A stretch of DNA of 64,000 bases from Aquatica leii (taxonomy: Eukaryota > Arthropoda > Insecta > Coleoptera > Lampyridae): assembly GCA_035610365.1 (NCBI GenBank), contig CM069439.1, positions 23,945,533-24,009,532 of the forward strand. Reading direction: 5' to 3'. The position numbers and the translations under genes are program-made. Positions within the stretch are counted from its first letter, which is position 1. Each line of letters starts with the position of its first letter. Under the pieces are notes generated by a model. It searched no databases. It was not told the DNA's origin and worked only from the letters and a program-made list of their open reading frames with translations. Positions 42,401 through 54,928 of the stretch are shown in pieces.

Positions 42401-45400
42401 ATCTATTCACCATTTGAATGATGAAGTGACAAATAAAAATTCAATCGTAATTTGAAAGATAAAATATATTTTATATTAAAATGATTATAAATAAAAACTT
42501 TTACAGGGCCTGCCACGTGGTATACGCAGTACACGAATTGACAGGACGAGTCCATTTTTACAAAATCTAATAGTCAATTCACGGTTGTTTTTACTTTTGT
42601 TGTAGAATTTATGTTGCTTGTTAAGTTTTAAAATTTTCATTTGTGGTAAAGTGTAATTTTCATCAACAGATCTACTGGTTTTAGTAGTAATTCAGTATAT
42701 GTAAAATTTTGTTTTTGTTTTGTTTACCAAAATTTCTGTTTAAATTTTAAACACAACTCAAACTTTGTAAACTAAAACAGTAACACAAAAAATCTATTCA
42801 CTGTCCTTTCACTATTCAAATAATCTTGCGTATTTGTACACAAACATTTTGTTGTTAGAATTTTCTGTTTATTTGAAGATATAATTGTTAAACAATCTTT
42901 ACTAACAGTAATTTCAATAATTTTTTTGTTTAAGATGGGTATTTGTTGAATTATTTTCTATCCACAAACTTTATTCCACGTTTTTTGATAAGGGTCAGCA
43001 GTGTTCAAAACACATACCGCCTAAAAAGTTTGTTTTATTTGAAATCTAAAATATAATATTTAGTTGCTCTACTATTATTAGCATCAGATTCTAGTTTGTG
43101 AAGTAAATTAAGTTTCTTTTAATTTTACTGCAACTTTGAGCTTTGATCTTAAGTGCTTTCTACTAATTATTTTGTACTCCATACATTAATAACTAAGTTT
43201 CAATCAAAAATTGATAACAGGTCTGGCGTATTACAACAAATGCCATAATTTTCTATTAGATACGTTTTAGAAACTTTGGACACTACTAAATAGATGTAGA
43301 GATTTTTATTCAAGATTTGGAAATAAAAAATAAAAATTCAATCATTATTTTAATATTTTTGAGTAGCGCATTAAAATTTAATCATAATTATAGAAATTCT
43401 GAGTGATCGATAAAAATCTATTCATCATTTGAATGATGAAGTGACAAATAAAAATTCAATCGTAATTTGAAAGATAAAATATATTTTATATTAAAATGAT
43501 TATAAATAAAAACTTTTACAGGGCCTGCCACGTGGTATACGCAGTACACGAATTGACAGGACGAGTCCATTTTTACAAAATCTAATAGTCAATTCACGGT
43601 TGTTATTACTTTTGTTGTAGAATTTATGTTGCTTGTTAAGTTTAAAATTTTCATTTGTGGCAAAGTGTAATTTTCATCAACAGATCTACGGGTTTTAGTA
43701 GTAATTCAGTATATGTAAAATTTTGTTTTTGATTTGTTTACCAAAATTTCTGTTTAAATTTTAAACACAACTTAAACTTTGTAAACTAAAACAGTAACAC
43801 AAAAAATCTATTCACTGTCCTTTCACTATTCAAATAATCTTGCGTATTTGTACACAAACATTTTGTTGTTAGAATTTTCTGTTTATTTTAAGATATAATT
43901 GTTAAACAATCTTTACTGACAGTAATTTCAATAATTTATTTGTTTAAGATGGGTATTTGTTGAATTATTTTCTATCCACAAACTTTATGCCACGTTTTTT
44001 GATAAGGGTCAGCAGTGTTCAAAATTTGTGTCCAAAAAGTTTATTTTACTTTAAATCTAAAATATAATATTTATTTGATCTACTATTATTAGCAACAGAT
44101 TCTAGTATGTGAAGTAAATTAATTTTCTTTTAATTTTACGGCAACTTTGAACTTTGATCTTAAGTGCTTTCTACTAATTATTTTGTACTCCATACATTAA
44201 TAACTAACTTTCAATCAAAAATTGATAACAGGTCTGGCGTATTACAAATGCCATAATTTTCTATTCGATACGTTATCGAAACTGTGGACACTACTAAATA
44301 GATGTAGAGATTTTTATTCAAGATTTGGGAATAAAAAATAAAAATTTAATCGTTATTTTAATATTTTTGAGTAACTTATTAAAATATAATCATAATTATA
44401 GAAGTTCTGAGTGATAAATAAAAATCTATTCATCATTTGAATGACGTTAAGTGACAAATAAAAATTCAATCGTAATTTGAAAGATAAGATACGTTTTATA
44501 TTAAAATGATGATAAATAAAAATTCAATAAACATTCTAAGCATAACTCAATTGTTAACTAATATCACGTAATTTTTAAAGAACCTGTCACGTGATCTGTG
44601 CAGTACAGGAATTGACAGGACGAATCCATTCTTACAAAATGTTCTAATCTAATGGTCAATTCACGGTTGTTATTGCTTTTGTTATAGAACTTGTGTTGCT
44701 AGCTAAGTTTTAAAATTTTCATTTGTGCTAAAGCGCATTTTTCAACAACAGATCTACTGGTTTTAATAGTAATTCAGTATATGTAAAATTTTGCCTTTGT
44801 TTTGTTTATCAAACTTTCTATTAAAATTTAAAACACAACCTAAACTTTGTGAACTAAGACAGTAACACAAAAAATCTATTCACTGTCCTGTCACTATTCA
44901 AATAATCTTGCACACAAACATTTTGTTGTTAAAATTTTATTTTTATTTTAAGACATAATTGTTAAACAATCTTTACGAACACTAATTTTAATAATTTTTG
45001 TTTAAGATGTGCTCAAAAGTATTTGGTGAATTATTTTCTATTTACAAACTTTATGACGTTTCTTGATGAGGGTTCAAAATACGTATATACTGCTCAAAAA
45101 GTTTGTTTTATTTGAAATTTAAAATATAATATTTAGTTGCTCTACTATTATTAGCAACAGATTCTAGTTTGTGAAGTAAATGAACTTTCTTTTAATTTTA
45201 CTGCAACTTTGAGCTTTGATCTTAGGTGCTTTCTATTAATTATTTTGTACTCCATACATTAATAACTAAGTTTCAATCAAAAATTTATAACAGGTCTGGC
45301 GTACTACAACAAATGCCATAATTTTCTATTCAAAACGTTTTCGAAACTTTGGACACTACTAAATAGACGCAGAGATTTTTATTCAAGATTTGGAAATAAA

Positions 45401-45820
45401 AAATAAAAATTTAATCGTTGTTTTAATATTTTTAAGTAGCGCATTAAAATTTAATCATAATTATAGAAATTCTGAGTGACAGATAAAAATCTATTCATCA
45501 TTTGAATGATGTTAAGTGACAAATAAAAATTTAATCGTAATTTGAAAGATAAAATACATCGTATATTAAAATGATTATAAATAAAAGTTCAATTAACATT
45601 TTAGGAAAAACTCAATTGTTACTTGATAAATAAAAAATTAGAGTTTACATAGTTTTTAAAGGACCTGTTACGTGATCTGTGCAGTGCACGAATTGACAAG
45701 ACGAATCCATTCTTACGGAATGTTGTGATCTAATAGTCAATACACAGTTGTTATTGCTTTTGTTGTAGAATTTGTGTTGTTTGCTAAGTTTTAAAATTTT
45801 GATTAGTGCTAAAGTGTATT

Positions 45821-46025
45821 TTTTAAGACAACTTTGCAACTAAAGTATTTGCCAAAACATTTGAAAACTAATGAACAAACAATTATTCGTCTTCGATCTA
45901 CTTTAAAATATATAAATGAAGTAATTGGAGATTATCTGAGTGAGTTAAATAATAACAAAACCGATTACTCACTTTAGAAAGCCACCAAACGACCAAAAAA
46001 GCCTGTGTAGCATAATCCTCTAATC
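45821..46025. other. Spacer between satellite and hAT
   Basis: About 200 bp with no assigned origin; a short open stretch reads RLRSTLKYINEVIGDYLSEL without a family match. Confidence 0.35.
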
Positions 46026-48250
46026 ATCGGCGCAGTTAGGTTCTTAAAATTAGGGGTCCTCGAGTTCTTGCCCGATATTTAGGATTAAAAAAATCGGGTA
46101 TGAAAAATACAGTTTTATTTTATTAAAACAGAAACAATGTTGAAACACCAATGGCATTTTCTTGTTTTCGTTTTGGCGGTTGCTGATATACTCCCTGAAG
46201 ACATCGTGATGATCGATACTTCTTGCTAGTTTATTTTCAATATTGAGAATTAACTAGTCACTGAAACGATTTTGATTCATTGTGCTTCGTTGCCAATTTC
46301 TTATCCGTCTCATGGCAAAAAACGACCTTTCACTAGATGCTAAGTTAACTGGTAGTATGACACAAACTTTGAAAAGTTTATAATAATTACCAAATGTAAC
46401 TACCTTCTAAATCAAATTTTAAAAAATTGTCCACAGCGATTGCCATTTTTTGGCTTTCTGGGGAAATGCGTATTTTTAAATGACCCATTATTGAGTCAAG
46501 TATACGATATTAGATATTAACTCGGAACGTGTCTTTGTGCGTCAAAGACTCGGCATGGGACTTACTATTATCATTAGTGGAGGAGACAAGATCGCTTGTG
46601 CTTGATACAAAATCTTTCAACAACATTGACTCAGTACTTTTTCTTTTTAAATTTCTAGTAGATTCTATATCAATGTTATTGTTTGTAGTAGTAACTTCAA
46701 TTTTTTTCCATAGAGACGAAAAGACTCTGCCATTCCTCTTTCCCTAAAAAGTTTTTATCACACCGTTAATGACATTTCAATATTCTGCCAAAATTCCTTC
46801 CTTACTTTAAAGCTTCTTGCTCAAAATATTGATGAGATTCAATACATCTGTTAAAACATATAAATGTGACAAGAATTTTATTGTTGTGATGCAATTCAAA
46901 AGCCCAACAACTTTGACAGCATGAAACTTCCTATTCCAATAATTGAATGATAGAGGTATAATTCTTTTTCACTCCTTCAGAATTTTCTGCTCTGCAATTC
47001 CACCTATTATCACTTAGTCTTGTTAACACAGTAACTCTGGGTTTCATTTTTTTTAAACTTCTCTCAACTTCACTTGTACTCCTCATATCCTTCCCGACAT
47101 TACACTTGCTCCATCGTATGACTGGCCTACGATTGGCATGTTGTCCAAATTTTTTAATAAACTCAATCATAAGATCACATAGACCTGTGGCGTCTCGTTT
47201 GTTAGAGTATTCAAAAAAACTAAGAAAGTGTTCTTGAATTTCTAGATTGGTGTTTATGTATCTAACACATAAAGATAACTGCTTTTGTTTAAAACTTCTT
47301 GCTTGATCAACCATAATCCTAAACATTCCACAATCTCTGACATCGCATACGGTTTTTTCGGTACCAAATTAGAGCAGACAGCAACTATTTCATTTTGAAT
47401 ATCTGAGCTACTACAATTAAAATATTTATTATGAGACTCCAAAAAAGAAATATTATGTCAGCAAAAAAATTCACAAATTCCTTTTAAGTTTCCTTTGTAT
47501 GACGTGCTGTCACTTTTGTTGTGACCTCTTAAAGCAATGCCTTGGCAGGATAACGTCATCACTATATCAGTCATTCTTTTAAAGTATTCCTGGTTGTTCT
47601 TGATAAAATTTCGGTGAGCAGAGGATATTTATGAAATCACAGATTTTTGCTTTTTTGTTTATTAAAATACAGAATACTTTTGTGCATTTTTTAAGTTATT
47701 CACAGTGACGTCATGTTTTTAAATCCTTTCTTTCAATTCTCGCCAATTATTAAAACCAGATTCGGTAAAAACTATTTCAGTTTCATTCGTAGCTTTGGCT
47801 GCTTTGCTACCAAACAATCGGCAACAATAACAAAATACAGAATTACACTTCATGTTGTACTCAAACCAATCATAATATTTGAAGTATTTGGAAGAAAATT
47901 ATCTATTTTGGGTGTTGTATCTTGTTAAAGAATATTTATTCAATACACGCTGTACAGGTTTTGTGTGTATTGTACCCAAGCCTGATGGAGGTTGGTTTGA
48001 GCATTTTGAGCCTGAAACCTTTGAAGGGTCGATTAAAAGAAGTTATGAAATTGAAATTGCGGCATTGGAGCAGGTTTACAAGTATAACTTTCTCTACATA
48101 CGTGCAGTTCTTGCTAAATTATTTTGCTGTAGATCTACAGGCACAGCGTCCACAATATTGTCTTTTTCTTCATATTCAATACTGATAGGAGCAAAACAAC
48201 AAAACATAGACGATGATGGACATAAGAAGGAACAGAAGCATTAGAAACAA
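46026..48250 (-). pseudogene. hAT transposase relic, ZMYM1-like lineage
   Basis: A minus-strand hAT-superfamily transposase of the ZMYM1/DUF4371 type. N-terminal zinc finger (TTF type) at about 47900-47720: YYDWFEYNMKCNSVFCYCCR with FGSKA and ESGFNNWRE. Then 47620-47330: CQGIALRGHNKSDS and SSSDIQNEIVAVCSNLV (DUF4371). At 47326-46931 FRIMVDQARSFKQKQLSLCV, RYINTNLEIQEHFLSFF and LSDNRWNCRAENSEGVKKNY follow, with the usual IVGxxYDGA and HCxAHxLNL regions lost (ANRRPVIRW remains near 47125). At 46390-46255 VCVIPVNLASSERSFFAMRR and IRNWQRSTMNQNRFSD form the C-terminal hAT dimerisation block. The sequence ggcgcagttaggttcttaaa at 46026-46045 resembles a hAT terminus. Many stops; inactive. Confidence 0.85.
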
Positions 48251-48289
48251 TTCAGCTGTTATTGTGAAATTTTGAAACAACTTCACAGA

Positions 48290-48990
48290 AAATCTATAAT
48301 AAAACTTTCCAATCTTGTTAACGCATCTTTCAGATTGAAGTACGTTCCTAAAATGTGGAAAGTAGCAGAAGTCATCATGATTCCCAAACCAGGTAGACTT
48401 CCTAATGACGTAGCATCGTATGGACCTATATAGTTGCTACCAGTCATCTCAAAGTTATACTACTCAAGAGACTAAAAACCATAGTAGAGGAAATGAACTT
48501 GACACCTTTCCATCAATTCAGATTTAGAGAAATACACTCCACTATTGATCAAGTGCATTGGATTACAAATGTCATCGAAGAATCATTAGAAGAAAGAAAA
48601 GTCTGTTCCACCGTCTTCCTCGACGTTTCTCAGGCTTTTGACAAAGTATGGCATGAAAGCTTGTTCCATAAACTCAACCTGTTCTTGCCACAACGACTTC
48701 CATACTAGTCCAGTACTCTATTATAAGTCTTGAACATGAAATAATAGCAACATTTGCTCATGACACCGCAGTCATGGCCGTCGGAAAAGACTACGAAGAA
48801 GCTATCGAAAAACTCCAAACCTCTATTAATAAAAGTACCACCTGGACTAAAAGTTGGTGAATCAAGTTAAAGGAAAATAAGTCTGTACATGTGAACTTTA
48901 CCAAAAAACAAAAGCAACATCTACCCATCCGGATCAACAATACCCAGATACCCCATGCTGACTCACCTAAATGTCAAGAAGAAACCTTTA
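48290..48990 (+). pseudogene. Jockey-type LINE reverse transcriptase relic
   Basis: Part of a jockey-clade reverse transcriptase. Early RT motifs in broken frames: VPKMWKVAEVIMIPKPGRLP, then LKTIVEEMNLTPFHQFRFRE and IHSTIDQVHWITNVIEESLE (48480-48590), then RKVCSTVFLDVSQAFDKVWH (48597-48655), whose FLDVSQAFD is RT motif A with the first catalytic Asp. A deletion follows the LNLFLPQRLP part; the next piece at 48745-48780 is ATFAHDTAVMAVGKDYEEA, where the catalytic FADDT box has become FAHDT. The thumb side ends SVHVNFTKKQKQHLPI at about 48925. Both 5' end and C-terminus are gone. Inactive. Confidence 0.88.
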
Positions 48991-51154
48991 AAATAGAATA
49001 GTGTACCATTTTTGCTTTCTCGTTCTACTAAGATAACCTATGATGGTCGTTGCTTGAGTCGCTGCCATTACTGTTGAATTAATGTAAAACTGAATCAACC
49101 ACGTTTGAAGGATTAAATAATTTAAACTAAGAGAATCATTTCGGTATGCAATTTTTAGCAAACTCAATCACCTTGTAAGTATGACAATTTTTGCTTTAGT
49201 CAACAATGGAAATGAACAGATACGTTGTTTATTTTATAAGACTGTAAGAAACATCGGTTGATGAGTAACTATTTTGTTGTAGTTTTCATGATTCATAGAC
49301 AATATTTTGATTTATAATGTTCTAAACATTTGTATACTCTTGGTTGCGAAATAAATTTCAAAGGTTAGTTTGGCGTAAGATTGAAAGTTGAAAACTTGTA
49401 TTCTCAATGTATCCACAAAATAAAAGCACTGTATTAGTTACAGACTTTTGTGCATTTTTAAAATGCTTTGTTTATATTTTCCATTAACGTGCTTTTCGTC
49501 GCTTAACAAAGAGCTGTGATCTTTTAGTCGTCGCGACAAAACACTACAAATATAATTCATGCAAACTACAACGACATTACCATTAGACATGCATTGTCAC
49601 TGTAGTAAAGCCAGTTTGTGTCCACACGTTGCAGTTCAATTTACATATTCCTTCTCACACATAGGTCTGATTTTCCAAACAAGAAACTGACTGAAACTAA
49701 TAAGTGCACTGTCGAAAACCCTGGCAGATGAAAGAAACAAAGTTATAAGTAATGCTAATGACTTTATCTAAAACGCTGCATGCTGTAGTGATTGATGTGG
49801 TGTGTGAAACATTTTCTGTTTTTAGATCTTAATATAGCTATCAGGACCGTTGTTTCTATTTTTAACAGTCCGTTCAATAAAGCGCATAATTTTTAAACTT
49901 CTTACTATAAAGTTACCTTTTTACGACGTTCCGAAAATAATAAATTGCGAGTAATTAATATAAAAAAGCAAAGCATTTGAATAATATGTTTTACGAAACG
50001 GATTAGGTTCGTGCCTAACATCGCATCTTGGCACAGTAAAACTAATGTTTAGAAGCCGGTGAGCATCAAACAAACCGACGAGTGAAAAATTAAATTGCAG
50101 GGTTCACTGTATGTTTTACTACACAAACGGTGTTTTAAACATCATAAATCAATTGTATATTAAACATTTTAGTCACCGCCAAGGAATCACTCAGACGGCT
50201 TCTATTTTCCATTCCATCCATCTTTCCAACACGAAAATTAATTAAGTTGTATTTTCTTTTAGTCGAATTAGTTCATTTAAAAAATCTAAGTGTGAACTTC
50301 AACTTTAACCACAAAAGAATGCTTTGCTATTTTAGTAAAACCTAAAGTTCGGGTAGTTTTTATTTAGAAAATAGAAGAACCTGAGCTGGATACAATAAAA
50401 GACCGGAATCAGCGCTAAAATATTTGAAGTACGACGTAAGTTTTCCTGGAAACATTGTTAACTTAACAAAAGCAACTTTAACAATAGTCTTATTTGATGG
50501 TTTAAAATTGCTACCGTTTTTATTAAGTCAAATTTGTTTCACACTTGTGCTACAACGTATAACAACAAAAGTTCTAAAAAAGGGAGAGTAAAGATGTGTC
50601 AGTACAGATATAATTGAACTGAAAATTTTAATAAATTGCAAAAATGTGAACAATCACAATTATACACAATTTTTGAACAAAAAAAATGAAGTTATTGCAA
50701 ATTAAAAGCTGTTCAATTTGAATCGAATATGAAAAGCTTACATAGTGTGTATAAACTGCTGAAAATATCAACGTTACGTTAGAGTTTTTATAACCATAGA
50801 GTTATCCTTTCATAATCTTTTTTGCAAAAGTTGCACATTACCAAATCAGGTAAGTATGGCGGATTTTCCAAAAAACTGGGCGATTAAAACTGCCTCAAAA
50901 AATAACGCATTATTATAAAGTAATATATTTTTATAATATAAAATAGGTTTCAAAACGTATTAAATTCATACTTAAAATTCGGTAAAATTGCAAGGTTAAA
51001 AATCATAGATTTAATTCATTCAAGGATTATTGACTGCGACGCAATATATTTTCGTTTTTCTTTAGTGGCTTTGACTTAACGCTATTTCATTTAATCAAAT
51101 TTTTTTCTAAATTAGCGAAAAAGTTGAGATCTAATTTTTGTACAAGCTCTAGAA
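48991..51154. other. AT-rich stretch, nothing recognised
   Basis: No protein motif or repeat border seen. Confidence 0.4.
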
Positions 51155-52148
51155 CAATGGTTCTCAAACTGGTCGCTATGAACCCCCAGGAGTCCTCGGG
51201 ATCATTTAAAAGGTCCGGAGAAAATTAAAATTGATTTCGGGTCCCTAAACAACGTCAGAGAGTCCACGCAAAGTTTAATACAAAGTTTAAAAAATTGTGA
51301 CACTTTTATTAATATGGAAGTTAAAAGAAATAACAATGAATAAATTATTAGTAATTCTTACGTACGAAGTAAAATATAAATATGGTGCATAAAATACAAA
51401 TAATATCGCGATGAGTTAGGCTTATCTATACAGGTTTATACATGAATAGACAATAGAGCCGATACCTGCACCAACTATTCTGTAATATGAACTACATCTA
51501 ATCAACAATTTAGTTATGTGTTATGACTGATGCGAAGTGCATACAACAAATTTTGCTAGTCTTGGACAAAAAGAAGAATAATTTTTTGTATTGTTACGCA
51601 GATAGCGTACTTTCGTTACGTAAGAATACTTGAATAAAATTGATATCTCTTTCTAATATAAATTTATTTAAGCAAAATTACTCTTGTTTAAGTCGATTAA
51701 AATTTTATATATAACAGTTATCAATACAGTAACCCCTTACATTCATTAAGGATTTCTTTTTTATTAAAAACTTAAGAAGGGATTGTAAGTTTTTCTAATA
51801 CAGATGTGTTTTTAAAGAATATGTTATTAATGATTGTATAAAAGAAGTTAGACATACTGGGTTTTATAATTTAATATAATGCACCCTAAAAGTTATAACT
51901 TACTATTTTATATTTTTGTTTATTTTATTTACTTTAGCGAATAACTAAATCCACGAATGTTTAGAATTACCGTATTATTGGTACACAATGAGTACCTACA
52001 CAATATGTGACATTTACACAAAATGTTATCCTTACATCTCAAATAATTAATTAGCGTTACTTTGCAGCATTCCATTAAAAAAAATTATTATAATTAGCAT
52101 TGGGTTTTGTTGCAAAATTTTTTTGAGCCCCTTTTTTCAGATAACAGT

Positions 52149-53108
52149 ATGAGTGAGCCGAAGAAAAAATGCATGCAATACAGTGTTGAATATATGAAAT
52201 ATAGCTTTATTCCGTCACCAGGAAACAGTACTTAGCCATGTGTCTTCTATGTAATAAAACGATGTCAAACGTTTTATCAAATAATCAAAGAAAAATATTT
52301 GAAAACATCGACATTGCAAGAACTCATAGAGACAACATTTAAGAGAGATGACGATGAACTGCGTGCTTCTTATAATATTTTTTTAATGATTGCAAAATCC
52401 GGAAAGCCGCACACTATTGGCGAAGAACTTATTCTAACAGCTGTAAGTGATGTGTTGCACAAACCAACTTTCCATATTATAAAAAGAATTCCATTGAGTA
52501 ATAATATTGAACGCAGAAAGATTGACGAAATGGCTCAGTGTGCAGAAAACTCTTTATGTGACTACTTAAAAACATGTATTCTTTATACAGCTTGACAAAT
52601 TAAAATTCCCAGGAAACGAAGTTTTGCGTTTAGCTTATGTGAGATTTGTAAAAGAAAAAATGTTTCCAAGAATTGTTATTTGCTAAATGTTTGAAAACTG
52701 ATACGAAAGGCGAAACTTAATTAAAAAGATTTTTCGATATAAAAGACTAATATCATCTGCGTTCTACTGAATGTGCTCCGACAATGTAAGGACGACACCG
52801 AGACTTTCTGGCATACTTAAAACAAGCTGTACCGAATGTATTATCGGGACATTGTGTCATTCATCGACATCATTTGGTCGCAAAAAACCTTAGTGAACGT
52901 TTGCATAAATCACTACATTATGTCATTAGAGCAGTTAATAAAATCAAAAGAAATGCTTTAAATGAGAAATTGTTTGCTCAACTTTGTCTGGAAAATGATT
53001 ACTATAATCGTTTACTACTGAACACAGAAGTACGTTAGTTATCTAAAAGTGAATGTTTCGATCGCTTCTATTCGGTCTTTGATTCAGTGTTCGAATTCCT
53101 GAAAAGTT
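52149..53108 (+). pseudogene. hAT transposase, N-terminal half (SCAND3/ZBED-like)
   Basis: Starts MSEPKKKCMQYSVEYMKYSF at ATG 52149, the first line of the BED-finger region, and continues IPSP with a frame break over the finger itself. At 52296-52595: TSTLQELIETTFKRDDDELR, ASYNIFLMIAKSGKPHTIGE and EELILTAVSDVLHK, then IPLSNNIERRKIDEMAQCAE, matching the linker and start of the RNase H-like fold. A piece is lost after LCDYLKT; frames shift repeatedly. At 52855-53105 HCHVIHRHH-type coding leads to LVAKNLSERLHKSLHYVIRA, then NRLLLNTEVR and a stop, then KSECFDRFYSVFDSVFEFL. The line stops at 53108 where the LINE tail begins. Inactive. Confidence 0.85.
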
Positions 53109-54268
53109 GTTTTTTTTAATTTATGAGAATTTAAAGGTATTTCGGTTTTACACCACTAATACCTTAGTACATTAGCTTTTTCCTACATTGTCAAGTTTAC
53201 AAACAATTAGATAATTGTATTTGTATTATAAATCTGATGACTTTAGCTGCATCCGCGTTGTCGCGAAGTGCTTCTTTTAGTGTGGTCGGTATCTGGTATT
53301 GTTGCCTTTCGTTGGTGTATTTGTTGCACTCTGATATGATGTGATCTACTGTTATTCGACTATTGCAAGATCCGTACATGATGAGTTCTGTCTTTAGTAT
53401 TAGGTAGCTGTGTGTAAGCAGAGTGTGTCCTATTCGGAGTCCTGTGCTGACAGCTTGCGTTTTCCTTTCTTCCGGTTCTGTCAATTGCTTTACGTTGTCT
53501 TTTATGATCCTTAGTATGTTGTTAGTTTTCCTTGTCCATTTGTTTTATTACGAATTTCAGGTTGGATATTGGGATTGGGATATTATGAAATATCTGCGTT
53601 TCCCTCGCTTGTAGTTTGGTGTATATCTGCTTGAATGTTTTGTATGTAGGTATTTTTTGTGTATGTGTTTAAGTTTTGTGGTGTGGTTATGGGGTCGGTA
53701 CAGATTGCAGCTTTTTTTGTATTAGCAGTTGTTTAATGATGTCGGTTGCTGCTTTGAAACTATAGGTTTCAGCTGTGGTTATGCTGCACATAGGTGATAG
53801 TTGGTATTTAAATGTAACGCCTTCTGTGACAGATTTGGCTCCAGTGTTATTATTCTGCCTCGATCCATCTGTGTATATGAAACGCTATTGTGGGTGTTCG
53901 TTTTAGATGTTTTTGAAAAGATTTTGGTAAAGCTCTGGTGGGGTTTCGGTTTTAGAATATTTTGCTAAAGTTAGGTTATTTATGATTATAAGTGACTCTC
54001 GGCTTAGAGCGCGTCGTAGTCAAACACCCAGACTTTTTAGACTTGGTCCTAGTTTCTCTCTGAGAGCCAAAACAAGAAGTAGAACTTGGCCTTTGCCGTA
54101 TTGTCGTTCGTGAACCCAAACAAACTTTTGAAAGTAAGGTTAATTTTGGGTAGATTAATCAGCCATGGAGGGTGTTTGTAGTGTGATATTTTTTAGGTTT
54201 ATAGAATAGATACTTGTATTTTTTTGAGATAGAATATCATTTTTTGTTGTAGTAGAGTTATTGATGTT
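53109..54268 (-). pseudogene. LINE 3' end with RNase H domain (minus strand)
   Basis: A 5'-truncated LINE of the RNase H-bearing kind (I/jockey-like group), read on the minus strand. A first piece around 54180-54110 is PPWLINLPKINLTF. The RNase H core at 53885-53740 reads YTDGSRQNNNTGAKSVTEGV in part, then SITTAETYSFKAATDIIKQL, with the catalytic Asp of YTDGS and Glu of TAE. Next, 53460-53340: VSTGLRIGHTLLTHSYLILK and YGSCNSRITVDHIISECNKY, the LRxGHTxLTHxxL and Cys/His end motif. The element ends acctttaaattct-c-ataaattaaaaaaaac at about 53142-53113. Frames are broken. Confidence 0.8.
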
Positions 54269-54274
54269 AGTTCT

Positions 54275-54928
54275 GTCATTAGAGCAGTTAATAAAATGAA
54301 AAGGAATTATTTAAATGAAAGATTATTTGCTCAACTTTGTTTGGAAAATGATGATGACTATAATCTTATACTATTCAAATTCTATTCGCTCTTTGATTCA
54401 GTGTTGAAATTCCTAGAGAGTAAAGACAATGATTTGCGGCATAATTTAATTATCTCAAAAAATGGCATCGCTTATATGACTGATTTATTTGCCAGATTTA
54501 ACAAGAATAATTTGAAACTACAAAGTGACACATTAAACACACAAAACTTGGGACGAGGAAAATGTTCTCGGTTTCCAAATCTTTCAAAATTACAAATAGA
54601 GATAAAGATTTGTTTGTTTATTGTCAACACTTAACGGCGCTTCATTTGGACATTAACCAAAGATTTGAAAACATTCTTCACTTGGATATTCCCGACTGGG
54701 TGTTGAATCCTTTTGCAAGTAATCAAACTCAGAGCACAAATACAGATGAATACATACTAATATATGTGCAACTTTTTGAATTATCCACAATTGAGAAGCT
54801 GAAACTAATGTTTAAACAAGGATACGACAACTTCTGGTTACAAAAACATCTCCCAATTGTATTATCCAGGATTATCGGTTATTCCACCAAAGCTGCTGAT
54901 TGGTTTTTCGTCTTCCTAATTGGTAGAA
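54275..54928 (+). pseudogene. hAT transposase, central part, second copy piece
   Basis: Starts again at VIRAVNKMKRNYLNERLFAQ, repeating coding that is already present at 52918 onward, so it comes from another copy of the same element. It lacks the LLLHTEVRWLSKGEC part (deletion) and continues FYSLFDSVLKFLESKDNDLR, then ISKNGIAYMTDLFARFNKNN and LKLQSDTLN. After a frame change 54562 onward gives DLFVYCQHLTALHLDINQRF, IPDWVLNPFASN and LKLMFKQGYDNFWLQKHLPI. Another frame leads YPGLSVIPPKLLIGFSSS, a stop, then LVE, where the LINE is inserted. The end of the coding line is at 56938-57076. Confidence 0.85.
54918..54928 (+). repeat. Target-site duplication (left) of the plus-strand LINE
   Basis: aattggtagaa, repeated at 56927-56937. 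It encodes LVE of the conserved hAT motif SSYLVERGFSAV, so joining the copies restores the transposase line. Confidence 0.9.

Larger units (their letters stand above)
38548..45820 (+). repeat. Satellite array, seven about-1-kb monomers with three-monomer higher-order period
   Basis: Monomers marked by the string tcaacagatctac (or variants) begin at about 38552, 39563, 40581, 41649, 42663, 43677 and 44744, giving lengths 1011, 1018, 1068, 1014, 1014, 1067 and 1071. Long monomers (3rd, 6th, 7th) have an extra block of about 52 bp (attcaataaacattc..tcaattgttaa..atatcacgtaa) where short monomers have cttttacagggcc. Every third monomer is most alike, so the higher-order unit is about 3095-3100 bp (38552 to 41649, 39563 to 42663, 40581 to 43677, 41649 to 44744). 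Each monomer has a short GC-richer box around cacgtg, gcagtacacgaattgacagg and tccatt, and an A-rich part with aaattcaat motifs. No coding frame is kept across monomers. Confidence 0.93.

Noticed and set aside
28510..45820. CRISPR array from regular repeats.
   Set aside because: The repeats are full-length tandem units without unique spacers, in an arthropod-type genome.
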